Shown: positions 28,488 to 37,385, counted from the stretch's first letter. The stretch is 64,000 bases of DNA from Acidobacteriota bacterium (GCA_016213785.1 JACQZQ010000053.1:62001-126000), one strand, 5' to 3'. Notes: a model not told the origin generated them from the sequence alone. Program-made: numbers and translations.

Positions 28488-28529
28488 TGGAAAATTTTCC
28501 AGGACGATTTTAGGAAAGAAAATATTTTC
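28488..28529. promoter_or_regulatory. Two short palindromes upstream of htpG
   Basis: TGGAAAATTTTCCA (28488-28501) and GAAAATATTTTC (28518-28529) are both perfect palindromes, centred 29 bp apart and 44-85 bp before the htpG start codon. They could be operator half-site pairs. In AT-rich DNA short palindromes of this kind also arise by chance. Confidence 0.35.
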
Positions 28530-28626
28530 AAGCAAGTAAGTCAGGCTTAGTTTTTGGAAGAAGAAAATAAGTGATAATTGCTTAAAATTAGCAAATTCTC
28601 TTAATTAGGTCTAGTTTTTACTTAGG

Positions 28627-30189
28627 CTAATTGCCTGAAAACTGCTTTGCTAAATCATTTGTAGCTATACAGATTTTTTTATCTAATTCAACTGTCCAAA
28701 TAGCGCTTAAGTCACGGCCTTCTTTAGCAAATGTAAGTACAACAATATAGTTAGAGCTTTTATTTTCCTTCGCCGAATACCAATTATAAATAGATATATT
28801 ATTTTCTTTTAAGTATTTATCTACTGTTTCTTTTATAGACATTCCTTTATTGATAGAAGGAAATGTATGTACAATTTGAAGTGAAAGATAATTTGGGTGT
28901 GACAAATCATTTTCAGAAAGTTTATTTTTATTAGTCACATAAAAATAGCTATAAACATATACACCACTTCCAATAATTGTAAAAAAAATTAAAATTCCTG
29001 TTAAAGCAGTAGCTATAATTCTAGAACTAATAGGTTTTGACAAAAAAGTAGGTCTATTATTTGACTTATTTTCTAGAGAGTTTTTTAGTTCATTTAACCT
29101 AGTAGTATCACTATTTTTTATATAACTAGTACTTTCTTTGATAGGCTCAAAAGTACACATTAGCTCTTGTACTGAGGCTAAAGCGCGTTTAGCCCGAGCA
29201 TCGGAAGAGTCTAGCTCTATAGCCTTTTCTAAAGCCTTTTGTGATTTATCTACACGACCAATTTCTTTATAAAAAAGTCCTAATTCTGTATGATAGCTGG
29301 CTACCTTAGAGTTTAGTTCTATGGCTTTTAGAAAAATTTCTTCTGTCCCTTCATAAATATTTGTATTAGATAGAGCTACACCTAAGAGACAGTAACAGTT
29401 AGCATTATTTTTATCTAAATTAATTGCTTCTTTTAATAAAAAAATAGCTTGTTGATAATTACCTTTTTTAACTAAGTTCTCACCTTGTTCATAAAGCTCA
29501 TTTGCACGACTGCTATTAATAATCCTACTATCAAAATCATTATTATCATTATCAGAATCAGGTGAATTACTAGTTTCTAGAGAAGGATTTTTAGTAAGTT
29601 CACTAGATTCATTTGTCTTACTTAGTTGTTCAATAAAGTTTGGGTCAAGAGGCTGAGTTTTAGCAGCTGTTTTAATTTCATTATGTTTAGAACGTTCTTC
29701 TAAAAGTTCTGTAGCAATAGCCATAGTGCTTGTTTCTAGAGCAAAAGAACCTGAACGCCCAATGCGTTCACGTTTTTGTTGGAGTTCAATCATTTTTTCT
29801 AAAGTACGTGCTAGAGCATCAAGGATTGAAATTACTGCTGATTGATATAAAGAATTATTAATTACTGCACTACCACTAAGAAAGTTTTCTTTACCTGATT
29901 CTTTTAACCTTAACAATGACTGAACTTTTGGAGAGGGTTTAGCTTCGACTTTTTTAATATAATCTATTTGGCATTCTAGTGGCCGAGGGATTAAGAGGCG
30001 GATTACATCTAATGTTGCTAAAGTTATATTAATTAATATAGCTTCATCATTATTCTGAGAAATTCTTTCTACTTCTTCAGTACGATTATTTAAGCTAAGT
30101 GCCACTTCAATACGAACTTCTTGGTCGTTTATATAGTGAAGCTCTATTTTTTGAAGTTCCACTTTATTTGTCAACGGAAGTTTCTCCAT
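28627..30189 (-). CDS. TPR protein with C-terminal transmembrane anchor
   Basis: The 520-residue protein has an N-terminal mixed alpha/beta region (residues 1-150) that I do not recognise, containing IRLLIPRPLECQIDYIKKVE. An acidic linker follows, then three TPRs (about 225-330: LYEQGENLVKKGNYQQAIFL, YHTELGLFYKEIGRVDKSQK). A transmembrane helix (about 385-410, IATALTGILIFFTIIGSGVY) leads to an outer C-terminal domain of about 100 residues. The layout, cytoplasmic binding module then membrane anchor then small outer domain, suggests a signalling or scaffold role. No enzymatic motif is visible. Confidence 0.75.
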   Translation of the reverse strand: MEKLPLTNKVELQKIELHYINDQEVRIEVALSLNNRTEEVERISQNNDEAILINITLATLDVIRLLIPRPLECQIDYIKKVEAKPSPKVQSLLRLKESGKENFLSGSAVINNSLYQSAVISILDALARTLEKMIELQQKRERIGRSGSFALETSTMAIATELLEERSKHNEIKTAAKTQPLDPNFIEQLSKTNESSELTKNPSLETSNSPDSDNDNNDFDSRIINSSRANELYEQGENLVKKGNYQQAIFLLKEAINLDKNNANCYCLLGVALSNTNIYEGTEEIFLKAIELNSKVASYHTELGLFYKEIGRVDKSQKALEKAIELDSSDARAKRALASVQELMCTFEPIKESTSYIKNSDTTRLNELKNSLENKSNNRPTFLSKPISSRIIATALTGILIFFTIIGSGVYVYSYFYVTNKNKLSENDLSHPNYLSLQIVHTFPSINKGMSIKETVDKYLKENNISIYNWYSAKENKSSNYIVVLTFAKEGRDLSAIWTVELDKKICIATNDLAKQFSGN

Positions 30190-30404
30190 CTAAATTTATC
30201 TCCGCAACACAGAAAATAATTTATTTGTAATATTTAATTAATTAAAAGTATAAAACTTTTAGTTAAATTTGATAATTAACTTTAGGCAAGCTTAAGCCGA
30301 AATTTTACTTTATTTAGCTTTAAGGTATTTCTTATTTTCATAAAGCTATTATATTCTTAGAGTTTATCTATACTTAATATTTAATCTTTCTTGGAGTAGT
30401 TTAG

Positions 30405-30821
30405 ATGTTTTTGGTAACTAAAGAAATTAATTTCTCATATGGTCATAGGCTAAGGGACTATGAAAAAAAATGTAAACATTTGCATGGACATAATGGCCGC
30501 GTAGCAATTACTTTAGGAGCAAATACACTAGATTATCGAGGTATGGTTATAGATTTTGTAGATGTTAAAGATATTGTCCAAAATTGGATTATGAAAGAAC
30601 TAGACCATAAATTGCTTTTACGTGAAGACGATCCTCTAGTAGCAGTACTACGTGATTGTAACGAAGAATTTTATATAATGGCTGAAAACCCTACAGCTGA
30701 AAATATAGCTAAATTGATTTTTGACTATGCTAGGTCGCAAAATCTACCTGTAATATCTGTCAAGCTTTGGGAAACAGAAACTTCTGTAGCAATTTATTCA
30801 GAAAATAGTTCTATGCTTTAG
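30405..30821 (+). CDS. queD: 6-pyruvoyl-tetrahydropterin synthase/QueD family protein
   Basis: The 138-residue protein belongs to the PTPS/QueD family, which converts dihydroneopterin triphosphate either to 6-carboxy-tetrahydropterin (queuosine and deazapurine synthesis) or to pyruvoyl-tetrahydropterin. Zinc ligands are visible as FSYGHRL and CKHLHGHNG, and the catalytic cysteine is the one in CKHLHGHNG. The late WETETS segment supplies the substrate-binding glutamate. The length fits QueD. No other queuosine genes and no preQ1 riboswitch are visible here. A pterin dehydratase occurs at 48639, so a pterin role is also possible. The QueD assignment is therefore tentative within a certain family. 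Confidence 0.85.
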   Translation: MFLVTKEINFSYGHRLRDYEKKCKHLHGHNGRVAITLGANTLDYRGMVIDFVDVKDIVQNWIMKELDHKLLLREDDPLVAVLRDCNEEFYIMAENPTAENIAKLIFDYARSQNLPVISVKLWETETSVAIYSENSSML

Positions 30822-30838
30822 TTTTAAGAAGCGAGTTT

Positions 30839-30847
30839 TGCTATAAT
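30839..30847 (+). promoter_or_regulatory. Extended -10 promoter candidate
   Basis: TGCTATAAT matches an extended -10 (TGnTATAAT) and lies about 60 nt before the ATG of the secreted TPR gene at 30908. No good -35 is seen, as is common for extended -10 promoters. Confidence 0.45.
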
Positions 30848-30907
30848 GTGTTCTAACTAGCCCATAATAATAAATCATTTCACAACCATTTTACCTGAGG
30901 AAAAATC

Positions 30908-32566
30908 ATGCGTTTTGTTTTATTTTCTAAACTAGCAATCTGTTTATTATTAATTTTTCATCTACCTGTTTTAGCAATTGAACAAGATGAAAAAGCATTA
31001 AAAGATCGCAAAGAGCAACAAGAAAAGAGAGAAAAAGAAGACAAAAAGAAGCAAGAAAAAGTGCGTAAGGAAGACAAAGCAAAAGAAGACAAAATCCAAG
31101 AAAATACTCAAGATCCTGTTAATAATAAAGCTGCTACTACAACCGAGCGACCAACAAATCCTTTAGCTACTCAAATTGAACTAGCTATTTCCCTTAATCA
31201 ATTAATAGAGCCTGAAGGACAAAATGCTTGGGATATTTACAAAGTTTTTATTAAAACTTATCCTGCCGATCCAGCGGTAAAAAGCGTGCAAACTTCTTTA
31301 ACTACAGCACTTGGAGAAGCAGCAAAAGCACCTCTTGCTGCTTATGTTCAAGGGGCAAACTATATTTTTACAAAAAATGATTGGGCTAAAGCACAACAAT
31401 ATTCTAAACGTGTAAAAGAATTACAACCTAAAAATAAAGACTTTGCTTTAATGGATCTATTTTATCAAGGAATGGTCTTACTTGCCGATAAAGAGCCAAC
31501 TAAAGCCGAAGAGATCTTTCGACAAGCAATAAAAAAAGATGATAATGCAGCTTTTTTATATAATGCTCTAGGCCGAGCACTCTCAGATCAACGTAAGGAA
31601 GAAGACTCTCTTAAAGCTTATCTTAAAGCTGCTACTTTAGCACCAGATTGGACTTATCCTTTAGTCAATATAGCGCTTAAGTCTTTGCGTAAAGGTGATT
31701 TAGATCAAGCTGAACGCTATGCTTTAGCAGCGCTTAATGTTAATACTACTGATGTTGAAGCTCATTCAGTTTTAGCTAATGTTTATACTAGCAAAGGCAA
31801 TATAGAAAAAGCAGTAGAAAAATATGATTTTGTAATAACTCAAAAACCTAACTCCATAGCAGATCAACTTGCTTATGGTAAATTAATGCTAGATATAGGC
31901 AATCTCCTAGCAGCAGAAAAAGCTTTTAGTACAGTATTAAAACTTAACCCTAATGAAAATCAAGCCCGGCTTTATTTAGCCATTACGGCTCAAAAATATT
32001 CAGAGCTTATACTAAGTGATGCCTCTAAACAGTTAAAAGACCCTAAGGAAAGTAGTAATGCTCAAACACAAATTGCTTTAGCTGATCTAGCAGCACATAA
32101 AAATAACCCTCAAATAGCAATTGAAGCTTATAAAACGGCTCTTAAAATAGAACCTTGGCAAATTACAACTAGATTTAAGCTAGCAAATTTGTTAGCAGAA
32201 AATAACCAAGCAAAAGAAGCTATAGAAGAATATAGAAATATAACTAAGGCTAATCCTTTATTTAAAGAGGTTTATATTAATCTTGGTGATTTGCTTAAAA
32301 AAAATAATGATACAAAAACAGCTATAGTAGAATATCGCAAGGCTTTAGCAGTAGATCCTAACTATCTTTTAGCACATATTAATTTAGCAAAATCTCTTCA
32401 AGAAATAGGTGAACTTCTAGCAGCAGCAGCAGAGTATAGAGCAATACTTACTATAGATGCTAATAATGCTTTTGCTCTTTCAGCATTAAAGGAAATTGAA
32501 GCAAAAATACTTCAACAACAAGAGCAAACAAAAACACCTGAAGAATCTTCTAGCAAGAATCAATAA
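30908..32566 (+). CDS. Secreted TPR protein with charged N-terminal coiled coil
   Basis: The 552-residue protein has a signal peptide (LAICLLLIFHLPVLA). A Lys/Glu-rich stretch (about residues 25-70) follows and is likely a coiled coil or charged linker. TPRs then run from about 150 to 535 (AAFLYNALGRALSDQRKEED, VEAHSVLANVYTSKGNIEKA, FKEVYINLGDLLKKNNDTKT). It ends in a Gln/Glu-rich tail. A periplasmic scaffold role is likely. A ribosome site (TGAGGAAAA) precedes the ATG. No partner is evident from the neighbours. Confidence 0.85.
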   Translation: MRFVLFSKLAICLLLIFHLPVLAIEQDEKALKDRKEQQEKREKEDKKKQEKVRKEDKAKEDKIQENTQDPVNNKAATTTERPTNPLATQIELAISLNQLIEPEGQNAWDIYKVFIKTYPADPAVKSVQTSLTTALGEAAKAPLAAYVQGANYIFTKNDWAKAQQYSKRVKELQPKNKDFALMDLFYQGMVLLADKEPTKAEEIFRQAIKKDDNAAFLYNALGRALSDQRKEEDSLKAYLKAATLAPDWTYPLVNIALKSLRKGDLDQAERYALAALNVNTTDVEAHSVLANVYTSKGNIEKAVEKYDFVITQKPNSIADQLAYGKLMLDIGNLLAAEKAFSTVLKLNPNENQARLYLAITAQKYSELILSDASKQLKDPKESSNAQTQIALADLAAHKNNPQIAIEAYKTALKIEPWQITTRFKLANLLAENNQAKEAIEEYRNITKANPLFKEVYINLGDLLKKNNDTKTAIVEYRKALAVDPNYLLAHINLAKSLQEIGELLAAAAEYRAILTIDANNAFALSALKEIEAKILQQQEQTKTPEESSSKNQ

Positions 32567-32691
32567 AAAATTATTTCCCTATACATTATCTTGCTTGTTT
32601 TTAATGGCTAAGTTCGCTAGAATCGTCGCCATAAAATTAAATAACTCTTAATAATGAAATATATTTTCTAAAATTCGTGGAATCATTTTCT

Positions 32692-33342
32692 ATGGCAAAT
32701 CCTAAAAAAAAGCTAGCGTTAAACCTAGATAAATTACCTAAATTGGACAAACTTTCTAAACTAGATAACTTTCCTAGAGATCAAATATTATTTGTAAAAT
32801 CTCTTGTAGAAAGCCCTGGTGAAATTGGTCAAGTAACTCCTAGTTCAAGATTTTTGGCTGAAGGAATGGTAAATAACCTTGATCTAGCAACAGCAAAGAT
32901 TGTAGTAGAGTTTGGGCCTGGGACAGGGGCAGTAACCAAAGCTATTGTAAAAAAATGTGGCCCACAAACCGCTTTTTTTGCTCTAGAAACTAACACTGGG
33001 ATGATTACTATTTGGCAAAGACGTTTTCCAAATCATAAAATTATTCATGACAGTGCAGAAAATATAAGCACTCACCTTAAAGCAAACAATTTTGAGCAAG
33101 CTGATTATATTATCTCTAGTCTACCTTTTGCTCTTCTACCTCCAGATCTAGCAGAACGTATTCTTCATAATGCCTATGAAGCTCTGCGCCCAGACGGTGT
33201 TTTTGTTACTTATCAATATCTACATGCTAGAGTAATAAATAGTGCAATGCGCCTTTTAAGAAAAACTTTTTCTGATATTGATACCTCTGTTGTATTTCGT
33301 AACCTCCCACCAGCATTTGTATTTCGCTGTCACAAACGCTAA
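32692..33342 (+). CDS. SAM-dependent methyltransferase (PmtA-like)
   Basis: The 216-residue protein resembles the phospholipid N-methyltransferase/rRNA-adenine-dimethylase-like family. It has IGQVTPSSRFLAEGMV, where family members bind membrane lipids, then the SAM motif VVEFGPGTGAVTKAI and the acidic LETN. The catalytic-side segment ADYIISSLPFALLP corresponds to the usual SGLP region. Phosphatidylethanolamine methylation is the likely role, but other small substrates are possible. I prefer the ATG at 32692, with GGA 10 nt upstream; a GTG 15 nt earlier is also in frame. Confidence 0.8.
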   Translation: MANPKKKLALNLDKLPKLDKLSKLDNFPRDQILFVKSLVESPGEIGQVTPSSRFLAEGMVNNLDLATAKIVVEFGPGTGAVTKAIVKKCGPQTAFFALETNTGMITIWQRRFPNHKIIHDSAENISTHLKANNFEQADYIISSLPFALLPPDLAERILHNAYEALRPDGVFVTYQYLHARVINSAMRLLRKTFSDIDTSVVFRNLPPAFVFRCHKR

Positions 33343-33362
33343 AAAATATATATAAATATAGT

Positions 33363-33402
33363 AGCCCTGTAAGGATAAATTAAATTTTACCCTCACAGGG
33401 CT
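33363..33402. terminator. Hairpin between convergent genes
   Basis: AGCCCTGT (33363-33370) pairs with ACAGGGCT (33395-33402), and the inner segment can pair further (AAGG with CCTC-side bases and an AT-rich inner stem). TTAGTTGGCTTTTTC follows. It is the probable terminator for the methyltransferase gene and perhaps also for the facing gene. Confidence 0.65.
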
Positions 33403-33437
33403 TAGTTGGCTTTTTCTAATTAAGTTTTTATTAATTA

Positions 33438-33800
33438 TTATTTTTTACGCAATTCTTCGATTTTTTCATTTTGCTCAATTATTGTTGAGCGTAAAGCAAT
33501 AAAAGCACGTTGAACATTTTCAGGTAAGCTATCACAATTAGGACAACTATCAACATTAGCTTTGTTTAGTGCTGTAACTCCACAAATTCCACAAAAACGC
33601 TTACTAGAAACTTCTTGATAAGATTTACTTTCTAAATATTTTTTAGCTTGTCTTACATCTTCTTCTAACCAAGCAAAATGCTTTATATCTGTCTCTACAA
33701 ACTCTGTAACATGTTCTATTGTCATTACGTTATGCTCACTGGATCTAGTTAGTACTTCAAAAGTTGATTCAAACAAAATAGCATATTTTCCTAATCTCAT
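33438..33800 (-). CDS. Small protein with C-terminal zinc ribbon
   Basis: The 120-residue protein has a helical N-terminal part (FESTFEVLTRSSEHNVMTIE, HFAWLEEDVRQAKKYLES) and a C-terminal four-cysteine zinc ribbon (CGIC...CPNC, about residues 75-93), followed by a short coiled coil. I place the start at 33800 because GGAGG lies about 10 nt upstream. The frame stays open a further 52 codons upstream and overlaps the next gene, but that stretch is AT-rich and has no ribosome site. The family is not recognised; the ribbon suggests nucleic-acid or protein binding. Confidence 0.7.
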   Translation of the reverse strand: MRLGKYAILFESTFEVLTRSSEHNVMTIEHVTEFVETDIKHFAWLEEDVRQAKKYLESKSYQEVSSKRFCGICGVTALNKANVDSCPNCDSLPENVQRAFIALRSTIIEQNEKIEELRKK

Positions 33801-33931
33801 AACTTCAACTCCTCCAATAACTTGTAAGATAATATAGCGCCTGTAATTAAAATTTAAATTTGTTTTTTGTAGGTAATAAAGGTTAGTTGCCGACAGTATA
33901 TCACGACTTAGAAAAATCAAACTAAATTTTG

Positions 33932-34753
33932 TTATTTTTTTGCTATAACTAAACAACTCCCGCCTATAGGGATATATTTTTGACCATTTATTAATTTTAA
34001 TTCCAAGCTTAAATAACTATCTAATAAGGATCTTATCACCCCTAAACTAGGCTTATGCTCTTTCTCTGTAGTCTCTAAGTTTCCCTCTTGCCTCCAACCT
34101 AATTTACTAGGAATTGTCCTTAGCAAAAAAATAGGTATTGGAAGAAAAGAAAAAAAGTAAGTAGAATAGTCTATTTTATATCCAATTGCCTTCAGTTGTA
34201 CTACTAGATTCCTTAAATTATAGCGTCTATAATGTCCAGTAATTTCATCTTCGACAGACCATAAAATGTTATAAGCTGGAACAGTAAGATAAAGCTTTCC
34301 CTCTGGCTTAAGTAAATCTTTTAGCTGAGCCAAAAATTTTGTATCGTCTTTAATATGTTCTAAGACATCAAATAAACCTACTGCACTTATTGAATTTGGA
34401 AAAAAGTTTGCATCCTCTAGAGTAGAACAAATAACGGTTAAGCCTTTATTTTTTGCATTTCTAGCGCCTACTATGCCTGGCTCTAAAGCTACAGTGTTAA
34501 AGCCGTTTTTCTCAAGTGCTTGAGTAACATAACCATTACCTGCACCAATATCAAAAACCTCTCCTGAGGGAGGGAAATTTTTTATTGCTGTGACTAAAGA
34601 ATTATTACGATGCTCAAACCAAAATGACCCTGATTCTACCTGATAGCATTCCTTATGCCCATCTTCGGGGAAATCAACTTTGCTAGTTTTTTGTGAAACC
34701 CAAATTCCATCAGTAGATAGGGTTAAATTCTTTGTTAATTTTTCAATATTCAT
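33932..34753 (-). CDS. Class I SAM-dependent methyltransferase
   Basis: The 273-residue protein carries the Rossmann methyltransferase motif I (GEVFDIGAGNGYVTQALE, about residues 63-80), the acidic end of strand 2 (VALEPG), and the motif IV/post region (VGLFDVLEHIKDDTKFLAQL) followed by LLKPEGKLYLTVPA. This is the Methyltransf_11/UbiG-like pattern; such enzymes often act on lipids, quinones or glycans. A hydrophobic stretch near residue 205 (YFFSFLPIPIFLL) suggests membrane contact. Its start codon lies within an 11-bp tandem repeat. The substrate is unknown. Confidence 0.85.
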   Translation of the reverse strand: MNIEKLTKNLTLSTDGIWVSQKTSKVDFPEDGHKECYQVESGSFWFEHRNNSLVTAIKNFPPSGEVFDIGAGNGYVTQALEKNGFNTVALEPGIVGARNAKNKGLTVICSTLEDANFFPNSISAVGLFDVLEHIKDDTKFLAQLKDLLKPEGKLYLTVPAYNILWSVEDEITGHYRRYNLRNLVVQLKAIGYKIDYSTYFFSFLPIPIFLLRTIPSKLGWRQEGNLETTEKEHKPSLGVIRSLLDSYLSLELKLINGQKYIPIGGSCLVIAKK

Positions 34754-34807
34754 TCAATATCCATTTAATATCCATTTAATATTTATTTAATATTTATTTA
34801 ATATTTA
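34742..34807. repeat. Six 11-bp tandem repeats spanning a start codon
   Basis: Units run exactly every 11 bp from 34742, grading from TTCAATATTCA through TTCAATATCCA and TTTAATATCCA to three copies of TTTAATATTTA. On the gene strand the start codon of the methyltransferase (34753-34751) lies at the inner end. Two further ATGs in the adjacent repeats are out of frame with the gene and open very short frames that end at or just past the true start. Confidence 0.85.
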
Positions 34808-34938
34808 TTAAGTCTACTTAGCTTTATCAACTTCTCAGCAGAAGAAAAAAAATCTATTATTTGAAAACTTTTTAATTTTATCAAAAAAACGTTTTCCGAC
34901 TCAAAATACTTAAACTTAAGTAAGGAAAAGAAAAACAA

Positions 34939-35706
34939 ATGAAAATTGTTACTTGGAATGTAAATTCTATACGCGTTAGACTTCCGCGCCTTCTCTCTTG
35001 GTTAGAGAGAAATGAGCCAGACATATTATGTTTACAAGAAACTAAGGCGGTTGACTTAGATTTTCCTTTAGCTGAAATAGAAACAACAGGCTACAAATGT
35101 ATATTTACTGGACAAAAAAGCTATAACGGTGTAGCAATTCTATCTCGTAGTGAGGCAAGTAATGTAATTAAAGCACTACCAGGAGATGAAAACGATCAAG
35201 AAAAACGCTTTATTGCAGCTAAAATAGAAAATATTCAAATTATTAATGTTTATGTTCCTAATGGAAGCGAAGTAGGATCAGAAAAATATCAGTATAAACT
35301 CAATTGGTATAAGCGTTTAAGAGAATTCTTAAATACAAGCTTTGACCCTAAAGAGCCTTTATTAATTTGTGGTGATTTTAATGTAGCTCCTGATGATAGA
35401 GATGTTTGGGATGTTAAACAATGGACTGGAAAACTTCATTTTAGCGAACCAGAAAAAGAGGCTCATCAAAACCTTATGGCTTGGGGCTTAAAAGATGCTC
35501 TAAGACTTCATCATCAAGACTCAGGCATATATACTTGGTGGGATTATCGCAGTCTAGGCTTTCAACGAGGCTTAGGGCTACGTATTGACCATATTCTAAT
35601 CACAGATTCTTTAGCTTCAAGATGTAGTGATGTAGTAATTGATCGTAATGAAAGAAAAGGCGAAAAACCATCTGATCATGCGCCTGTAACAGGAATTTTT
35701 TCATAA
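34939..35706 (+). CDS. xthA: Exodeoxyribonuclease III
   Basis: The 255-residue enzyme belongs to the EEP superfamily and acts as an apurinic/apyrimidinic endonuclease and 3'-5' exonuclease in base-excision repair. Key motifs are WNVNSIRVRLPRLLSWL (metal-binding Asn), LQETK (metal-binding Glu), YNGVAILSR, CGDFNVAPDDRDVWD (catalytic Asp and Asn), GLRIDHILIT and the final SDHAPV (catalytic His). Length and motif order match ExoIII. A ribosome site AAGGAAAAG precedes the ATG. The VOC gene starts 21 nt after its stop, so the two are probably co-transcribed. Confidence 0.95.
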   Translation: MKIVTWNVNSIRVRLPRLLSWLERNEPDILCLQETKAVDLDFPLAEIETTGYKCIFTGQKSYNGVAILSRSEASNVIKALPGDENDQEKRFIAAKIENIQIINVYVPNGSEVGSEKYQYKLNWYKRLREFLNTSFDPKEPLLICGDFNVAPDDRDVWDVKQWTGKLHFSEPEKEAHQNLMAWGLKDALRLHHQDSGIYTWWDYRSLGFQRGLGLRIDHILITDSLASRCSDVVIDRNERKGEKPSDHAPVTGIFS

Positions 35707-35727
35707 CCATATTTTCACTTAATACAT

Positions 35728-36120
35728 ATGACTCAGCATATTGGTTCTATTGCGCTTGTCGTTAAAGATTATGATGAAGCTATTAATTTTTATACTCAAA
35801 AATTAGGCTTTATTTTGCTTGAGGATACCCTTTTATCAGAAGATAAGCGATGGGTAGTAGTTGCGCCTCAAGGTGCAAAAGAGACTTCATTACTTCTTGC
35901 TAAAGCAGCTTCACCTGAACAAGAAAATAGCATTGGCAATCAAACTGGAGGGCGTGTTTTTCTTTTTTTACATACAGATAATTTTTGGCAAGACTACAAT
36001 AAAATGATAGCAAATGGGGTAGAATTTTTAGAATCACCTCGTCAAGAAAGCTATGGTACGGTAGCTGTTTTTAAAGATCTTTATGGAAATAAATGGGATT
36101 TATTAGAACGTATTAAATAA
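35728..36120 (+). CDS. VOC/glyoxalase superfamily protein
   Basis: The 130-residue single-domain protein has the vicinal-oxygen-chelate pattern: GSIALVVKDYDEAINFYTQK at the start, and the C-terminal module VFLFLHTDNFWQDYNKMIAN followed by TVAVFKDLYGNKWDLLE, where the late glutamate is a usual metal ligand. Proteins of this size include glyoxalases, resistance proteins and uncharacterised binding proteins; the function is not assigned. It follows xthA closely and converges on the next gene. Confidence 0.85.
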   Translation: MTQHIGSIALVVKDYDEAINFYTQKLGFILLEDTLLSEDKRWVVVAPQGAKETSLLLAKAASPEQENSIGNQTGGRVFLFLHTDNFWQDYNKMIANGVEFLESPRQESYGTVAVFKDLYGNKWDLLERIK

Positions 36121-36141
36121 ACTCTTTAATTTGCTCAACTC

Positions 36142-36924
36142 TTAATTAATTCTTACAGAAGGTTTCCCTATATGAATATGTGGGCCTGTTGATGAACCCG
36201 TAATAGCTTGACTAAAAGCTTGAAAAGGGATTCCTTTATTTCGCAAAAAATTAATTAAGGCTTGTCCTTCTTTAGTTTCAGGATGCACAGCTATATCAAT
36301 AGAGTTACGATGGTCATAACCAAGTCGGTCATGAGTGTTACTTTGACCATAAGCGCTAATAGGCAAAGTGCGGCTAAAGCTATCTTGAAAAAATTTCTGT
36401 AAAATAGGGGTGTCTTGTAAAGACCAAGTAGAAAACCCTGTATAGCGAATAACCCCAGGTATTGCTCTATAGCTTGAAGTAGCGGTAATTGGAGGAAGTT
36501 TAGCTAACTCTTTAGCTGCATGTGCTTCTACTAATAGACTATCTGCTTCTAAAAGGTCTTTTTGTGTTTCAGATAATTTACTCTGAATTTTTTTAATATC
36601 TTCCTCAACAGTCTCTAGTTCACGACGAGCAATGATACCAAGTTGAAAAAGTTCTTGTCTTTTTTGGAGTTTTTCTTTTTGTTTATCTATATCAGATTGA
36701 TAAAGAATGGATAGCTTTTGCAGGCTTTCTTTATATTCTTCTGTAGATTTAATAAGTCTTTCAGCTAATTCTATTTGTTTATCTACTAATAAGTTGGTGT
36801 TATTTTCAGTTGTTTTTGATTGAGAATTAATTTTTTGTGCTTTAGTCTCAAGTGCTGAAAACACAAGGAAACTAATGATAATAAGACTTTGAATAATTTT
36901 AATAAAATTAGTTTTATTCTTCAT
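36142..36924 (-). CDS. Exported coiled-coil protein with LAS-type peptidase-like domain
   Basis: The 260-residue protein starts with a signal peptide or anchor (SLIIISFLVFSALETKAQ). A long coiled coil covers about residues 40-150 (ELAERLIKSTEEYKESLQKL and on). The C-terminal domain contains YDHRNSIDIAVHP and STGPHIHIG, a pattern of H-x4-D followed by H-x-H that resembles the zinc site of LAS (lysostaphin/D-Ala-D-Ala peptidase/sonic hedgehog) metallopeptidases. A cell-wall peptidase or wall-binding role is plausible but inferred. Its start overlaps the end of the upstream 87-residue gene by 11 nt, implying translational coupling. Confidence 0.7.
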   Translation of the reverse strand: MKNKTNFIKIIQSLIIISFLVFSALETKAQKINSQSKTTENNTNLLVDKQIELAERLIKSTEEYKESLQKLSILYQSDIDKQKEKLQKRQELFQLGIIARRELETVEEDIKKIQSKLSETQKDLLEADSLLVEAHAAKELAKLPPITATSSYRAIPGVIRYTGFSTWSLQDTPILQKFFQDSFSRTLPISAYGQSNTHDRLGYDHRNSIDIAVHPETKEGQALINFLRNKGIPFQAFSQAITGSSTGPHIHIGKPSVRIN

Positions 36925-37177
36925 CTTCTTGAGTAAAGTCTTGTAATATATTGCGCCGTCGTTGAAAAATTTTATCTACTGCAAATTTAACTAAACGTCG
37001 TCGCATATCGTCATTTTCTTCGACTAAAACATTAAAAGCACATTCCCATATCCAATGTTGTTCACGCCAATGAATAGGTTTTTGTGAGTTTGACCAACGA
37101 TGATCTTTACCACAACCACAGAGTTCTTCTAGTTCTTCAATATCACAATCACAATACTGCCATTCTGGGCTAGCCAT
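36914..37177 (-). CDS. Small Cys/Trp-rich protein
   Basis: The 87-residue protein has cysteines CDC...CGC near its start (residues about 8-23), many tryptophans (HWREQHWIWE) and a basic helix (MRRRLVKFAVDKIFQRRR). No family is recognised. Its 3' end overlaps the peptidase-like gene by 11 nt in the same direction, which supports it being real. No clear ribosome site is seen before the ATG. A metal-binding or nucleic-acid-binding role is possible but not shown. Confidence 0.6.
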   Translation of the reverse strand: MASPEWQYCDCDIEELEELCGCGKDHRWSNSQKPIHWREQHWIWECAFNVLVEENDDMRRRLVKFAVDKIFQRRRNILQDFTQEDEE

Positions 37178-37385
37178 AGCTTGTTATTTTTAAACAGATG
37201 CCTTTCCTAATATATAAGTTTCTTAAAGCTTTATTTAGCGACAAGAAAAGCTATGGTAACAAAAAAACTATCTCTCAAGCCAGTCTGAAAAGCGTTAAGC
37301 AATAGAAAAAAAGGAACAAAACTGTTAAAAAGAGGGTTTAATATTTTAGTCTAAAGCAACTTCTAATTTAGGTTAAACCAAATTT

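Noticed and set aside
30190-30404. preQ1 riboswitch upstream of the QueD-like gene
   Set aside because: No preQ1 aptamer core or A-rich pseudoknot tail could be recognised in this spacer.
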